A stretch of 64,000 bases of DNA from Nocardia vulneris (GTDB lineage Bacteria > Actinomycetota > Actinomycetes > Mycobacteriales > Mycobacteriaceae). This document shows, piece after piece, positions 34,490 through 41,650 of this stretch. Each line of letters opens with the position of its first letter. The stretch's first letter is position 1. The DNA is taken from positions 62,001 through 126,000 of the forward strand of contig NZ_BDCI01000017.1 of assembly GCF_001613425.1 (NCBI RefSeq). Reading direction: 5' to 3'. Made by a program: the position numbers and the translations under genes. Below the pieces are notes generated by a model that saw nothing but the letters and a program-made list of their open reading frames with translations, searched no databases and was not told the origin of the DNA.

Positions 34490-35393
34490 GACGCTCGGTC
34501 AGGTCGACGCCGGTCAGGTCCGCGAGATAGCGCGCCATCTCGGATTGGTCCGGATTCCCGTCGCCCAGGCCCGCGAGCGCGGCCTGGCAGAACCGCACGC
34601 ACGCTTGCGACACCTCCGGCGACAGATCCAGCGAGGTGGCCAGATCGAGGGCCGTGGTGATGTCCTTGACGGTCAGCGGCAGGGAGAAGCCCACCTGGAA
34701 GCGCCCGTCCAGCACCTCGGGCCCGATCTTGACCTCCGTGGACTGGTTCCGTCCGGTCGACCGGTTGATCACGTCGAGCATGATCCGCGGATCCAGGCCG
34801 AATTTGGTTCCCACGGTGAGCACTTCGAGCGCGCCGACCAGTCCGATCGCCGACAGGAGATTGTTGAGCGCCTTCAGCGCGTGCGCCGAACCGACGGCGC
34901 CGACATGAGTCACCGAGGTGCCCATCGCGCGCAGCAGCGGAAGCGCCCGCCGATAGTCCTGCGCGCGGCCACCGGCCATGATCGTCAGCTCGGCGGTCGC
35001 GGCCTTGCGTGGACCGCCGGACACCGGCGCGTCGACCAGCGCGATCGCCCGCCGCGCCAACCCCTCGGACAACTGCTGGGTCGCCCTGGGCGCCGAGGAG
35101 CCCATGTCGATGACCAGCGTGCCCGGCCTCAGGCGACCGGTGAAACTCGCGGGATCGCCCGGATCACCGAGCACCCGCTCGACGATCGAACTGTTGGGCA
35201 GCATGAGAATCACGACGTCGGCGCCGACACCGTCGCCCGGACCGGCCAGCGGCGTCACGTGCTCGGTGCCCGCCGCCGCCGCGACCGCGTCCGGGTTCGA
35301 GTCGTACACCGCCACCGGCACGGATCGCGCAAGGTTGCGCACCATCGGCAGACCCATCGTGCCCAAGCCGATGAAGGCCACGGTATCGGCCAT
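34476..35393 (-). CDS. NAD(P)-dependent beta-hydroxyacid dehydrogenase (HIBADH-like)
   Basis: This 305-residue enzyme has the 6-phosphogluconate / 3-hydroxyisobutyrate dehydrogenase layout: AFIGLGTMGLPMVRNLA (dinucleotide site), VILMLPNSS, and VIDMGSSAPRATQQL. DAPVSGGPRKAATAELTIMAGG (substrate site) follows, with the catalytic Lys in VGSAHALKALNNLLSA near residue 170. It oxidises a beta-hydroxy acid or reduces the corresponding semialdehyde. The start ATG 35393 is seven bases after AGGAG. It follows the CMD gene by 10 bases on the same strand and is probably co-transcribed with it and gntR. Confidence 0.9.
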   Translation of the reverse strand: MADTVAFIGLGTMGLPMVRNLARSVPVAVYDSNPDAVAAAAGTEHVTPLAGPGDGVGADVVILMLPNSSIVERVLGDPGDPASFTGRLRPGTLVIDMGSSAPRATQQLSEGLARRAIALVDAPVSGGPRKAATAELTIMAGGRAQDYRRALPLLRAMGTSVTHVGAVGSAHALKALNNLLSAIGLVGALEVLTVGTKFGLDPRIMLDVINRSTGRNQSTEVKIGPEVLDGRFQVGFSLPLTVKDITTALDLATSLDLSPEVSQACVRFCQAALAGLGDGNPDQSEMARYLADLTGVDLTERPVLP

Positions 35394-35403
35394 GATCATT
35401 CTC

Positions 35404-35820
35404 CTAAGAACCCGTGCCGCCCTGGAAGACCGCGACCGTCGGCTCCAGACCCTCCGCGCCGACCACCTCGCGCCAGGCGTCGAAGCCGGCCTGGAAGGCG
35501 ACGATGCCCGCTTCCGGCAAGCTGATCTCGATCGCCTCGAGGATCGCACGCGGCGTGACGCCCAGCTCGAGCGCGACCCGGATATGGCTCTGGATATGGC
35601 CTTTCGAGGCCCGCAGCACCGTGAGACTGACGATGAAGATGAGTTCCTTCGTCTGCCGGTCCAGCTCCCGCTGGTCCAGGTAGGCCGCCCCGACCAGCCC
35701 GTTGGCCGCCTTCAGCACCTCGAAGTCCTGCTTGGCCATCACCTTGTGATAGTCGAGCACATACCCGCGCTCCCGAGCCATGTCGTCGATGTATTCCTGC
35801 GGGTTCACCACGCTGGTCAC
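35404..35820 (-). CDS. Carboxymuconolactone decarboxylase family protein
   Basis: This 138-residue helical protein of the CMD/AhpD fold starts at GTG 35820, preceded by GGAGG. The core is KELIFIVSLTVLRASKGHIQSHIRVALELGVTPRAILEAIEI. The AhpD-type CxxC pair is absent; Ser and His residues stand in its place, as in true decarboxylases and many uncharacterised CMD proteins. It is the first gene of the minus-strand set CMD - HIBADH-like - gntR and lies directly behind the strongest GTAATAC repeat. It probably acts in ring-cleavage or lactone catabolism, which is inference. Confidence 0.88.
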   Translation of the reverse strand: MTSVVNPQEYIDDMARERGYVLDYHKVMAKQDFEVLKAANGLVGAAYLDQRELDRQTKELIFIVSLTVLRASKGHIQSHIRVALELGVTPRAILEAIEISLPEAGIVAFQAGFDAWREVVGAEGLEPTVAVFQGGTGS

Positions 35821-35853
35821 CGGTCCTCCTTCGCCTTTGCCTACCCAACAACC

Positions 35854-35868
35854 GTAATACCGTAATAC
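35854..35868. promoter_or_regulatory. GTAATAC-C-GTAATAC repeat, GntR-type site 3
   Basis: Two identical heptamers separated by one base lie 34 bases upstream of the CMD start. This is the most regular of the three copies found across 31.7-35.9 kb. It points to one regulator acting on both the plus-strand OYE operon and the minus-strand CMD operon. Confidence 0.65.
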
Positions 35869-35890
35869 GAAAGTTGGCAACAGGGCCCGG

Positions 35891-37045
35891 TCAGGGTTGG
35901 GGTTTGGTGGGGACGGTCGTGCAGAGGGCCGTTTCGAGGGCGGTGCGGATGTCTGCTTCCTGGGCGTCGGTTTCGCCGGGGTAGAGGTTGGCCATGACGG
36001 TCACGGTGCGGCCGGCGGTGGTGGTGGCACCGAAGGTTTGGGAGCCGAAGATGGCGCCGTCGTGGCCCCAGTACAGGCCACCGCAGGGCAACGGGGTGCT
36101 TTGCAGGCCAAGGCCGTAGGCGTCGTGGTGGGAGTTGCCGAGCGGCCGGGTCGTCGTCATCGCGGCGCGTTCGGGCGGGGGCAGCAGCTGACCGTTGACG
36201 AGGGCATCGAGGAACTTGTTCAGATCCGCTGCGCTGGAGATCATCCCGCCGGCCGAACTCGCGATCGAGGGATTCAGCTCGGTCAGATCGAGGGGATCGG
36301 CGCTGCCGTGCCGACCGTAACCGCGCGGATGTGTGCCCGGAATGCCCGGCCCGTCGCCGGGGACGGTCGTGTCATCGAGGCCGAGCGGCTGAATGATGCG
36401 CTGCTCGACCGCTTCTCGGGGAGCCCGGCCGGTGACCCGCTCGATGATCATCCCCGCCAGCACGTAATTCGTGTTCGAGTACGACCAGTCCGATCCCGGC
36501 GGAAACAGGGGTGGATGAGCCAGGCCGATATGCACCAGTTCCAGCGGATCGTAATGTCGCAGCGGATCTTTCAGAACCTGCTCGAGGGGTATGTGGTCCA
36601 GATAGTCGGGCAGCCCACTGGTGTGCTGGAGCAGCTGGCGCACCGTGATGTCCTGTCCGTTGTTGCCGTTGCCCCGGACGATGCCGGGCAAGTACGTCTC
36701 GACCGGCGCATCGAGTGCCACCCGCCCTTCGCCCACGAGTTGCAGCACCACGGCGGCGACGAACGTCTTGGTCATGCTGCCGATGCGAAACCGGCTCGCG
36801 CCGTCCATGGGCGCGGCGGTCGCGAGGTTCGCGACACCGCTCGTCAGCGTGGTCCGGCCGTGCGCGTCGCGCACGCCGAGCAGCACGCCCGGCGCACCGT
36901 CCGCAGTGGTCACACGGTCCAGGATCGGCTGCACGCCGGCGTAGTCCGGCGCATCGGCCACCGCATGCTCCGCGGTTCCGCACGCACCCAGCAGCAGCGC
37001 GGACACCGCGCATACAGTGCCGAGAATCTCAGTGGGCCTGCGCAT
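35891..37045 (-). CDS. Beta-lactamase-fold serine hydrolase lipoprotein
   Basis: This 384-residue serine hydrolase has a lipoprotein signal: MRRPTEILGTVCAVSALLLGAC, with the lipobox LGAC at about residues 19-22. The mature enzyme shows SMTK (SxxK nucleophile) near residue 80, YSN near 165, and HDG near 315. This is the D-alanyl-D-alanine carboxypeptidase / class C beta-lactamase order. It is anchored outside the membrane and may trim peptidoglycan peptides or esters. The start ATG 37045 follows GGGAGG. Its end is close to the CMD promoter. Confidence 0.88.
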   Translation of the reverse strand: MRRPTEILGTVCAVSALLLGACGTAEHAVADAPDYAGVQPILDRVTTADGAPGVLLGVRDAHGRTTLTSGVANLATAAPMDGASRFRIGSMTKTFVAAVVLQLVGEGRVALDAPVETYLPGIVRGNGNNGQDITVRQLLQHTSGLPDYLDHIPLEQVLKDPLRHYDPLELVHIGLAHPPLFPPGSDWSYSNTNYVLAGMIIERVTGRAPREAVEQRIIQPLGLDDTTVPGDGPGIPGTHPRGYGRHGSADPLDLTELNPSIASSAGGMISSAADLNKFLDALVNGQLLPPPERAAMTTTRPLGNSHHDAYGLGLQSTPLPCGGLYWGHDGAIFGSQTFGATTTAGRTVTVMANLYPGETDAQEADIRTALETALCTTVPTKPQP

Positions 37046-37193
37046 TTCGTCCTCCCTCGGTCGGCAGGACACCCATGCTAGGCAGCCGCGCTCCAGCGAC
37101 GCCTCACCCCGGAGAGCCAGCCGGCACGCCGCAGTGGCATACCGGAGTGCCACGTCCACAGCCTCGACTCGCGCGCAAGTCCCACCCCGCCAC

Positions 37194-37225
37194 GTCTTGC
37201 GTAGTTAATATTAACCATGCAAGAC
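37194..37225. promoter_or_regulatory. 32-bp palindrome, MarR-type operator, copy 3
   Basis: This is a perfect nested palindrome: GTCTTGC, three bases, GTTAATATTAAC, three bases, GCAAGAC. It matches the inner 32 bases of copy 1 at 22651-22682 except for the spacer bases. It lies 44 bases upstream of the DUF1211 gene that is followed by the second MarR paralogue. Confidence 0.75.
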
Positions 37226-37269
37226 TGTGTCGCAGGCACCTACGAGACCGGGAAACGAAGGGTAGGAAC

Positions 37270-37917
37270 ATGGAGAAGCAGAGGGGCGCGGGCGTCCCCG
37301 AGCCCGGGTGGCCGCCGCATCGGATCGGCGCCTTCGTCGACGCCGTCCTCGCCATCGCGATCACCCTACTGGCGATCGAACTGGAGCGGCCGAAGCACGA
37401 GGACGTGACCGATGCCGCCGCGCTGGCCGACTTCCTCTGGCACGAGCGGTCCTCGTTCGTGGCGCTGTTGATGGCGTTCTTCCTGCTGTGGTCGGTGTGG
37501 CGGCGTCACCATGTGCTGATCTACCAGGTCGAGCGCGTGGATCGGTACACGCTGGCCGCGCACGCGCCGATGCTGCTGTTCGCGACGCTGCTGCCGTTCG
37601 TCACCGCGGTGTTCGGCGGCGCTACCGGCAATCCGCTCGCCGTCTGCCTGTTCGCGGGCGTGGCCGCGGCGCTGTCCGCCAGCGAGGCGGTGGTCAAGGA
37701 GATCGCGGCCCGCAAAGCCGTTCTGGCCGAGCAGATCACCGCCGCCGATCTCCGCCTGAACGCGGACGGGTCATACGCTGTAGCAACGATTTTCGCCGTC
37801 ACCGCCGCGCTGGCCTGGCTCACCGCCGACGTGTGGGTGGTGTGGCTCTTCGCACCGTTCGGCGCCACCTTCGGTGGCCGCATCATCAGCCGGGTCCGCG
37901 GCCTGACCCGGTCGTGA
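37270..37917 (+). CDS. DUF1211 / TMEM175-like membrane protein
   Basis: This 215-residue membrane protein contains RIGAFVDAVLAIAITLLAIEL at residues 18-38, the first helix signature of the bacterial TMEM175 potassium-channel family (usual form FSDGVFAIAITLL). Here Ser is replaced by Val. About six hydrophobic segments follow, including FVALLMAFFLLWSVWRRHH (helix 2). Family members form tetrameric potassium channels. It overlaps nothing and ends two bases before the marR paralogue-2 start, so the two are co-transcribed under the palindrome at 37194. Confidence 0.85.
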   Translation: MEKQRGAGVPEPGWPPHRIGAFVDAVLAIAITLLAIELERPKHEDVTDAAALADFLWHERSSFVALLMAFFLLWSVWRRHHVLIYQVERVDRYTLAAHAPMLLFATLLPFVTAVFGGATGNPLAVCLFAGVAAALSASEAVVKEIAARKAVLAEQITAADLRLNADGSYAVATIFAVTAALAWLTADVWVVWLFAPFGATFGGRIISRVRGLTRS

Positions 37918-37919
37918 AC

Positions 37920-38336
37920 ATGGACGACGGACTCGCAGACCTGCTGCACCGCGTCGCCGCCTTGGTCGACAAAGCGACCCGACGGCGCATGGACGACTAC
38001 GGGTTGAGTCACCGCCAGCTGCGGCTGCTCACGACGTTGCAGGACATCGAGCCGGTGACCCAGCATCGGCTCGCGCAAGCGCTGGCAGTGTCCGATCCCG
38101 CGATCAGCCGAGCGCTGCGCCCGCTGCAGGCAGCCGGGCTCGTGCGGGTCGACATCGACCCCGCGCACAAACGACGACGCCTGGTCAGCACCACCGAGGC
38201 GGGCCGCGACACCGTCCGCGCCACCCGCAACCCCTGCACCGCCGAACTGGACGCCGATTTTCCCTTCGAGAGCTATCTGCACGACACCGCCGCGCTGGCC
38301 GACTTCCTCGAACCGGCCCGTCGGCAGACCGACTGA
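37920..38336 (+). CDS. MarR family regulator (paralogue 2)
   Basis: This 138-residue MarR protein begins MDDGLADLLHRVAALVDKATRRRMDD, very like the regulator at 28167. Its recognition helix SDPAISRALRPLQAAG and wing RRRLVSTTEAGR are the same or nearly so. Such identity in the DNA-reading helix predicts shared operators, and both genes lie downstream of the GTTAATATTAAC palindrome. The C-terminal tail is shorter. The start two bases after the DUF1211 stop implies one operon. Confidence 0.9.
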   Translation: MDDGLADLLHRVAALVDKATRRRMDDYGLSHRQLRLLTTLQDIEPVTQHRLAQALAVSDPAISRALRPLQAAGLVRVDIDPAHKRRRLVSTTEAGRDTVRATRNPCTAELDADFPFESYLHDTAALADFLEPARRQTD

Positions 38337-38428
38337 AGATCGGTGGTTGACGACGAACCTGCGGGGTATGTCCAGCGACGAACGGGGCCCGCGCACCGGG
38401 GCCGCTGGACACGAAAGGGACTTTCGCA

Positions 38429-38704
38429 ATGCTCGGACTCGGCATCATCGGTTGGATCATCATCGGCGGACTGGCCGGCTGGATCGCCAGCAAATTCATG
38501 AAAACCGACGCACAGCAGGGCATCCTGCTGAACATCGTGGTCGGCGTCGTCGGTGGCCTGCTCGGCGGCTTCCTGCTGAAGCTGCTCGGGGTCGACGTCG
38601 AGGGCGGCGGCCTGTGGTTCAGCTTCTTCACCTGCCTCGGCGGCGCGGTGATCCTGCTGTTCCTGGTCGGGCTCGTGACCGGCCGCCGCGGCGCCATGCG
38701 CTGA
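38429..38704 (+). CDS. GlsB/YeaQ/YmgE-family small membrane protein
   Basis: This 91-residue transglycosylase-associated membrane protein has three hydrophobic segments: residues 1-20 (LGLGIIGWIIIGGLAGWIASK), 34-54 (NIVVGVVGGLLGGFLLKLLG) and 64-86. The glycine pattern GGLAGWIAS and GxxGGLLGG is diagnostic. The role is in general stress response but the mechanism is unknown. AAGGGA lies eight bases before the ATG. A strong hairpin terminator follows 16 bases after the stop. Confidence 0.92.
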   Translation: MLGLGIIGWIIIGGLAGWIASKFMKTDAQQGILLNIVVGVVGGLLGGFLLKLLGVDVEGGGLWFSFFTCLGGAVILLFLVGLVTGRRGAMR

Positions 38705-38720
38705 GCACACCACGACCCAC

Positions 38721-38756
38721 ACCGAGGGCAGCCACATCATGTGCGCTGCCCTCGGT
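38721..38756. terminator. Hairpin terminator after the glsB-type gene
   Basis: A perfect 12-bp stem ACCGAGGGCAGC / GCTGCCCTCGGT is continued inward by CACAT/ATGTG after one unpaired base. There is no long T run, as usual in actinobacteria. Confidence 0.7.
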
Positions 38757-38816
38757 GCGTCCGACATCCCTCGTCGCAGAGCGATGAATTTCACAGCGGT
38801 CTCCGGTCTACACATC

Positions 38817-39512
38817 ATGACTGAAAAGACCGCATTGCCTCCCGTCGTCGACCGGCAGACCTGGCAGGCCGCGCTCGACGACCTGCGAGCGCGGGAGAAA
38901 GCCGCCACTCGTGAACTCGACGCCATCGCCGCGCAGCGCCGCCGCCTGCCGATGGTCGAACTCCCGGACTACACGCTGATCGGCCCGGACGGCCCGATCC
39001 GGCTGGTCGACGTGTTCGACGGGCGCTCCCAGCTGATCGTCTACAACCACATGTGGTCCGACGGCGCGGAGTGGCAGTGCGGCGGCTGCACCGGGCTCAC
39101 CTCGCAATACGTCCGTCTGGATCTGCTGGACAACTACGACGCGCGCTTCGTCGTCGTCACCAACGGACCCATCGAGGAAGCACTCGCCTACAGGGCCAAG
39201 GTGGGCAACCAGATGGACTGGTACTCCGCCGCGGAGAGTTCGTTCGGCGCCGACGTGGACGCACCGCCCGGCGGCGGCTTCGGGGTGAACGTCTTCCTGC
39301 GCGACGGCGACAAGGTCTTCCGCACCTGGCACACCAACGGCCGCGGCACCGAACAGCTCAGCTACACCTTCGCGCTGGTCGACATCCTGCCATGGGGCCG
39401 CCAGGAGGAATGGCAGGATTCCCCGGACGGCTGGCCCCAGTCACCCACCTATTCCAAGTGGCTCGACTCCCCCGACGTCGCCCGGCTCTACGGACCCGGC
39501 GGCGACGCCTAG
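38817..39512 (+). CDS. DUF899 thioredoxin-like protein
   Basis: This 231-residue DUF899 protein carries family landmarks: VVDRQTWQAALDDLRAREKAATRELDAIAAQRRRLPMVE (N-terminal helix), LIVYNHMWSDGAEWQCGGCTG near residues 75-95, and TWHTNGRGTEQLSYTFALVDILPWGRQEEWQDSPDGWPQ near the end. The CxxC pair in QCGGCTG marks the thioredoxin-like fold. No ribosome site precedes ATG 38817; an in-frame ATG at 38784 is the alternative. Function is unknown. Confidence 0.85.
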   Translation: MTEKTALPPVVDRQTWQAALDDLRAREKAATRELDAIAAQRRRLPMVELPDYTLIGPDGPIRLVDVFDGRSQLIVYNHMWSDGAEWQCGGCTGLTSQYVRLDLLDNYDARFVVVTNGPIEEALAYRAKVGNQMDWYSAAESSFGADVDAPPGGGFGVNVFLRDGDKVFRTWHTNGRGTEQLSYTFALVDILPWGRQEEWQDSPDGWPQSPTYSKWLDSPDVARLYGPGGDA

Positions 39513-39531
39513 CGCCGAGGTCCGCGCCGGG

Positions 39532-40698
39532 TCAGTGGCCGACGACTCCGCTCAGTTCGTTCGGGGCGACGGGCAACGTGACGGTGGCCGCCACCGAGCC
39601 GGTGGCGAGATCGACCCGATGGACCTGTTTGGTCGCGGGGTCCGAGACGTAGGCCATGCCGTTGCGGGCGAACAGGGCGGGACGCGCCTCCTGCCACTTC
39701 AGCGGTTCCTGCCAGGGCGAAAGCACCGGAATCGACCGGGTGACGGTGCCCGCGACGGGATCGATGACGTGCAGGCGGCCGTCGGTGCCGAGGACCAGCG
39801 CCTCGCCGAGGGGTCCGCGCGCCAGGGACCGGAAGGTGTAGCTGGTGCCGAGGTCGACCAGCCGCAACGTGCCCGACACCGTATCGATGAGCGAAACCTG
39901 TTGCGGCCGCTCCAATTCGGCGTCCTTGTCCTGTTTGTAGTCGGCGAGCACGATCGGCGAGAGATCGCTGCCCGCGGCGTTGCCGATCCGGCCGTACGGG
40001 GTGGGACCGGCCACCTTGGTGAAGGCGCCGTTGCGGAACACGAGAGCGCCTGTCTGGCAACCGATCACGACCGCCTCGTCCTTGGCGGCCGCCTCACCGT
40101 GCACGCCTGGGCAGTCCTCGTTGCGAGCGATTTCCTTGCGCTGCTGGTCCAATGCCACGGCGCCGACCCGCTTCTCCTCGGTACCGAGCGTGACGACCAG
40201 GTTTTTGTTCGCCAGTTCCACCGCCACGCCGTGATGCGGTGCGGCGGCGCGATAACTCTCGGTGGTCGGCTTGCCGTCGCCCAGTGCGGCGGGGTCGAAG
40301 GTGGTGACCTCGCCGCTGCCGTCGGCGAACAGCACGGTGCGACCAGCGTGCCGCACGACATGTCCCGGCTTGGCGGCGGGGAATTCTGTCCCGGTGAACT
40401 CGGCGGTCACCGCGTCGAACACCCGGAATCCGTCCTTGACCGACACCAGCAGATGCCGGTTGTTCCCGGCCGGGTTGAGCCGGTTGAATCCCTCCAGGCG
40501 CGTCTCGCCGGTCTTCGCCAGCGTCGTCGCGTCCAGGACGTAGATACCGCCGTCGTAGGTGATCGCGATCGGCTCGGCGCCCGGTGCGGGCGCCGCGGCG
40601 TCCTTCGAATCATCTGTGCCGCAACCACTTACCGCGACGAGTGCGGCGACGATGCCGGACAGGGCGACCGGCTTGGCGGTGCGTGACCATATATGCAT
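39532..40698 (-). CDS. aztD: AztD-like zinc metallochaperone lipoprotein
   Basis: This 388-residue lipoprotein has its lipobox VSGC at about residues 23-26 and a beta-propeller-like body. Motifs known from AztD include APHHGVAVELANKNLVVTLGTEE near residue 155, NEDCPGVHGEAAAKDEAVVIGCQTGALVFRNG near 192, and C-terminal ARNGMAYVSDPATKQVHRVDLATG. AztD binds zinc outside the membrane and hands it to AztC. GGAG lies five bases before the ATG. It lies 28 bases downstream of aztC and closes the aztBCD operon. A second AztD-like module is fused to the permease. Confidence 0.85.
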   Translation of the reverse strand: MHIWSRTAKPVALSGIVAALVAVSGCGTDDSKDAAAPAPGAEPIAITYDGGIYVLDATTLAKTGETRLEGFNRLNPAGNNRHLLVSVKDGFRVFDAVTAEFTGTEFPAAKPGHVVRHAGRTVLFADGSGEVTTFDPAALGDGKPTTESYRAAAPHHGVAVELANKNLVVTLGTEEKRVGAVALDQQRKEIARNEDCPGVHGEAAAKDEAVVIGCQTGALVFRNGAFTKVAGPTPYGRIGNAAGSDLSPIVLADYKQDKDAELERPQQVSLIDTVSGTLRLVDLGTSYTFRSLARGPLGEALVLGTDGRLHVIDPVAGTVTRSIPVLSPWQEPLKWQEARPALFARNGMAYVSDPATKQVHRVDLATGSVAATVTLPVAPNELSGVVGH

Positions 40699-40726
40699 TG
40701 CTACTCCGTGTTTCTCGTGAAAAAGG

Positions 40727-41650
40727 TCAGGCTGTCGGCGCGGCGAGGCCGCGTACGATGGCCGCGGTGTTGGCGCGGGTCATCTCCAGGAAGGTGCCGG
40801 CGCCGCCGCCGGGTTCGGTCAACGACTCGGTGTGCAGCGCGATGACCTGTACCTGCACACCGGCGTGCTCGGCCAGTACGCGGGCCAGCTTGTCCGGCTG
40901 CGACGAGTCGGCGAAGATCGCGCCGACGCCCGCGGTGCGGATGGCCTCGGCCAGTGCGCTGAGATCCGAGGAACTCGGCGAGGCGAGGGTGGTACCGGAG
41001 GGGATCACCGCGCCGACCACCTGGAAGCCGAAACGCTGTGCCAGATAACCGAAGACGTGATGGTTGGTGACCAACTTGCGGCGTTCGGCGGGGAGGCCGG
41101 CGAACTGTTCGGTGACCCACCGATCGAGCTGGTCGAGTTCGCCGAGATAGCGATCGGTGTTCGCGCGGATCGCCGCGGCGTCTACCCCGTCGACGTGCGC
41201 GAGGATCGCCGCGGAAATCGCCGACACCGCCGCGCGCACCCGCTCGGGGTCGGTCCAGAAATGCGGGTCGGGTCGGCCCGCGGATTCGTCGGAGGTGTAG
41301 CTGATCGGGTCGACGTGCTCACCGACCGCCAACGTGGAGACCCCCGCGCTCTGCGCCGCCGTCACATGCCGCGCGACCCCTTCCTCGAGGCCGAGGCCGT
41401 TGTGCACCACCAGCGCGGCCCGATCCAGCTTCGCGGCCTGCTGCGCCGAGACCGCGAACGAGTGCGGGTCGGCATTCGGCGGCATCAGCACGGTCACCTC
41501 GGCGGCGTCGCCGGCAACGGCCCGGGTGAGGTCTCCCAGAATGTTGGTAGTGACCACGATCCCGGTACGGTCACCGCCACCCCCGGTGCACGCGGCGACC
41601 AGGGGAAGGGTCGTCGACAGCGTGATGAGAAGTCGTATCAGGGTTTTCAT
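40727..41650 (-). CDS. aztC: AztC-type zinc-binding lipoprotein of ABC importer
   Basis: This 307-residue cluster A-I solute-binding protein has its lipobox VAAC at about residues 18-21. Metal-site regions are PPNADPHSFAVSAQQ (His near 62), AGRPDPHFWTDPERV (His near 129), VTNHHVFGYLAQRFG (His near 194) and AIFADSSQPDKLARVL (acidic ligand near 262). The long His-rich loop of ZnuA is absent, as in AztC proteins that rely on AztD. The start overlaps the aztB stop (ATGA), so translation is coupled. It delivers zinc to the AztB permease. Confidence 0.9.
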   Translation of the reverse strand: MKTLIRLLITLSTTLPLVAACTGGGGDRTGIVVTTNILGDLTRAVAGDAAEVTVLMPPNADPHSFAVSAQQAAKLDRAALVVHNGLGLEEGVARHVTAAQSAGVSTLAVGEHVDPISYTSDESAGRPDPHFWTDPERVRAAVSAISAAILAHVDGVDAAAIRANTDRYLGELDQLDRWVTEQFAGLPAERRKLVTNHHVFGYLAQRFGFQVVGAVIPSGTTLASPSSSDLSALAEAIRTAGVGAIFADSSQPDKLARVLAEHAGVQVQVIALHTESLTEPGGGAGTFLEMTRANTAAIVRGLAAPTA

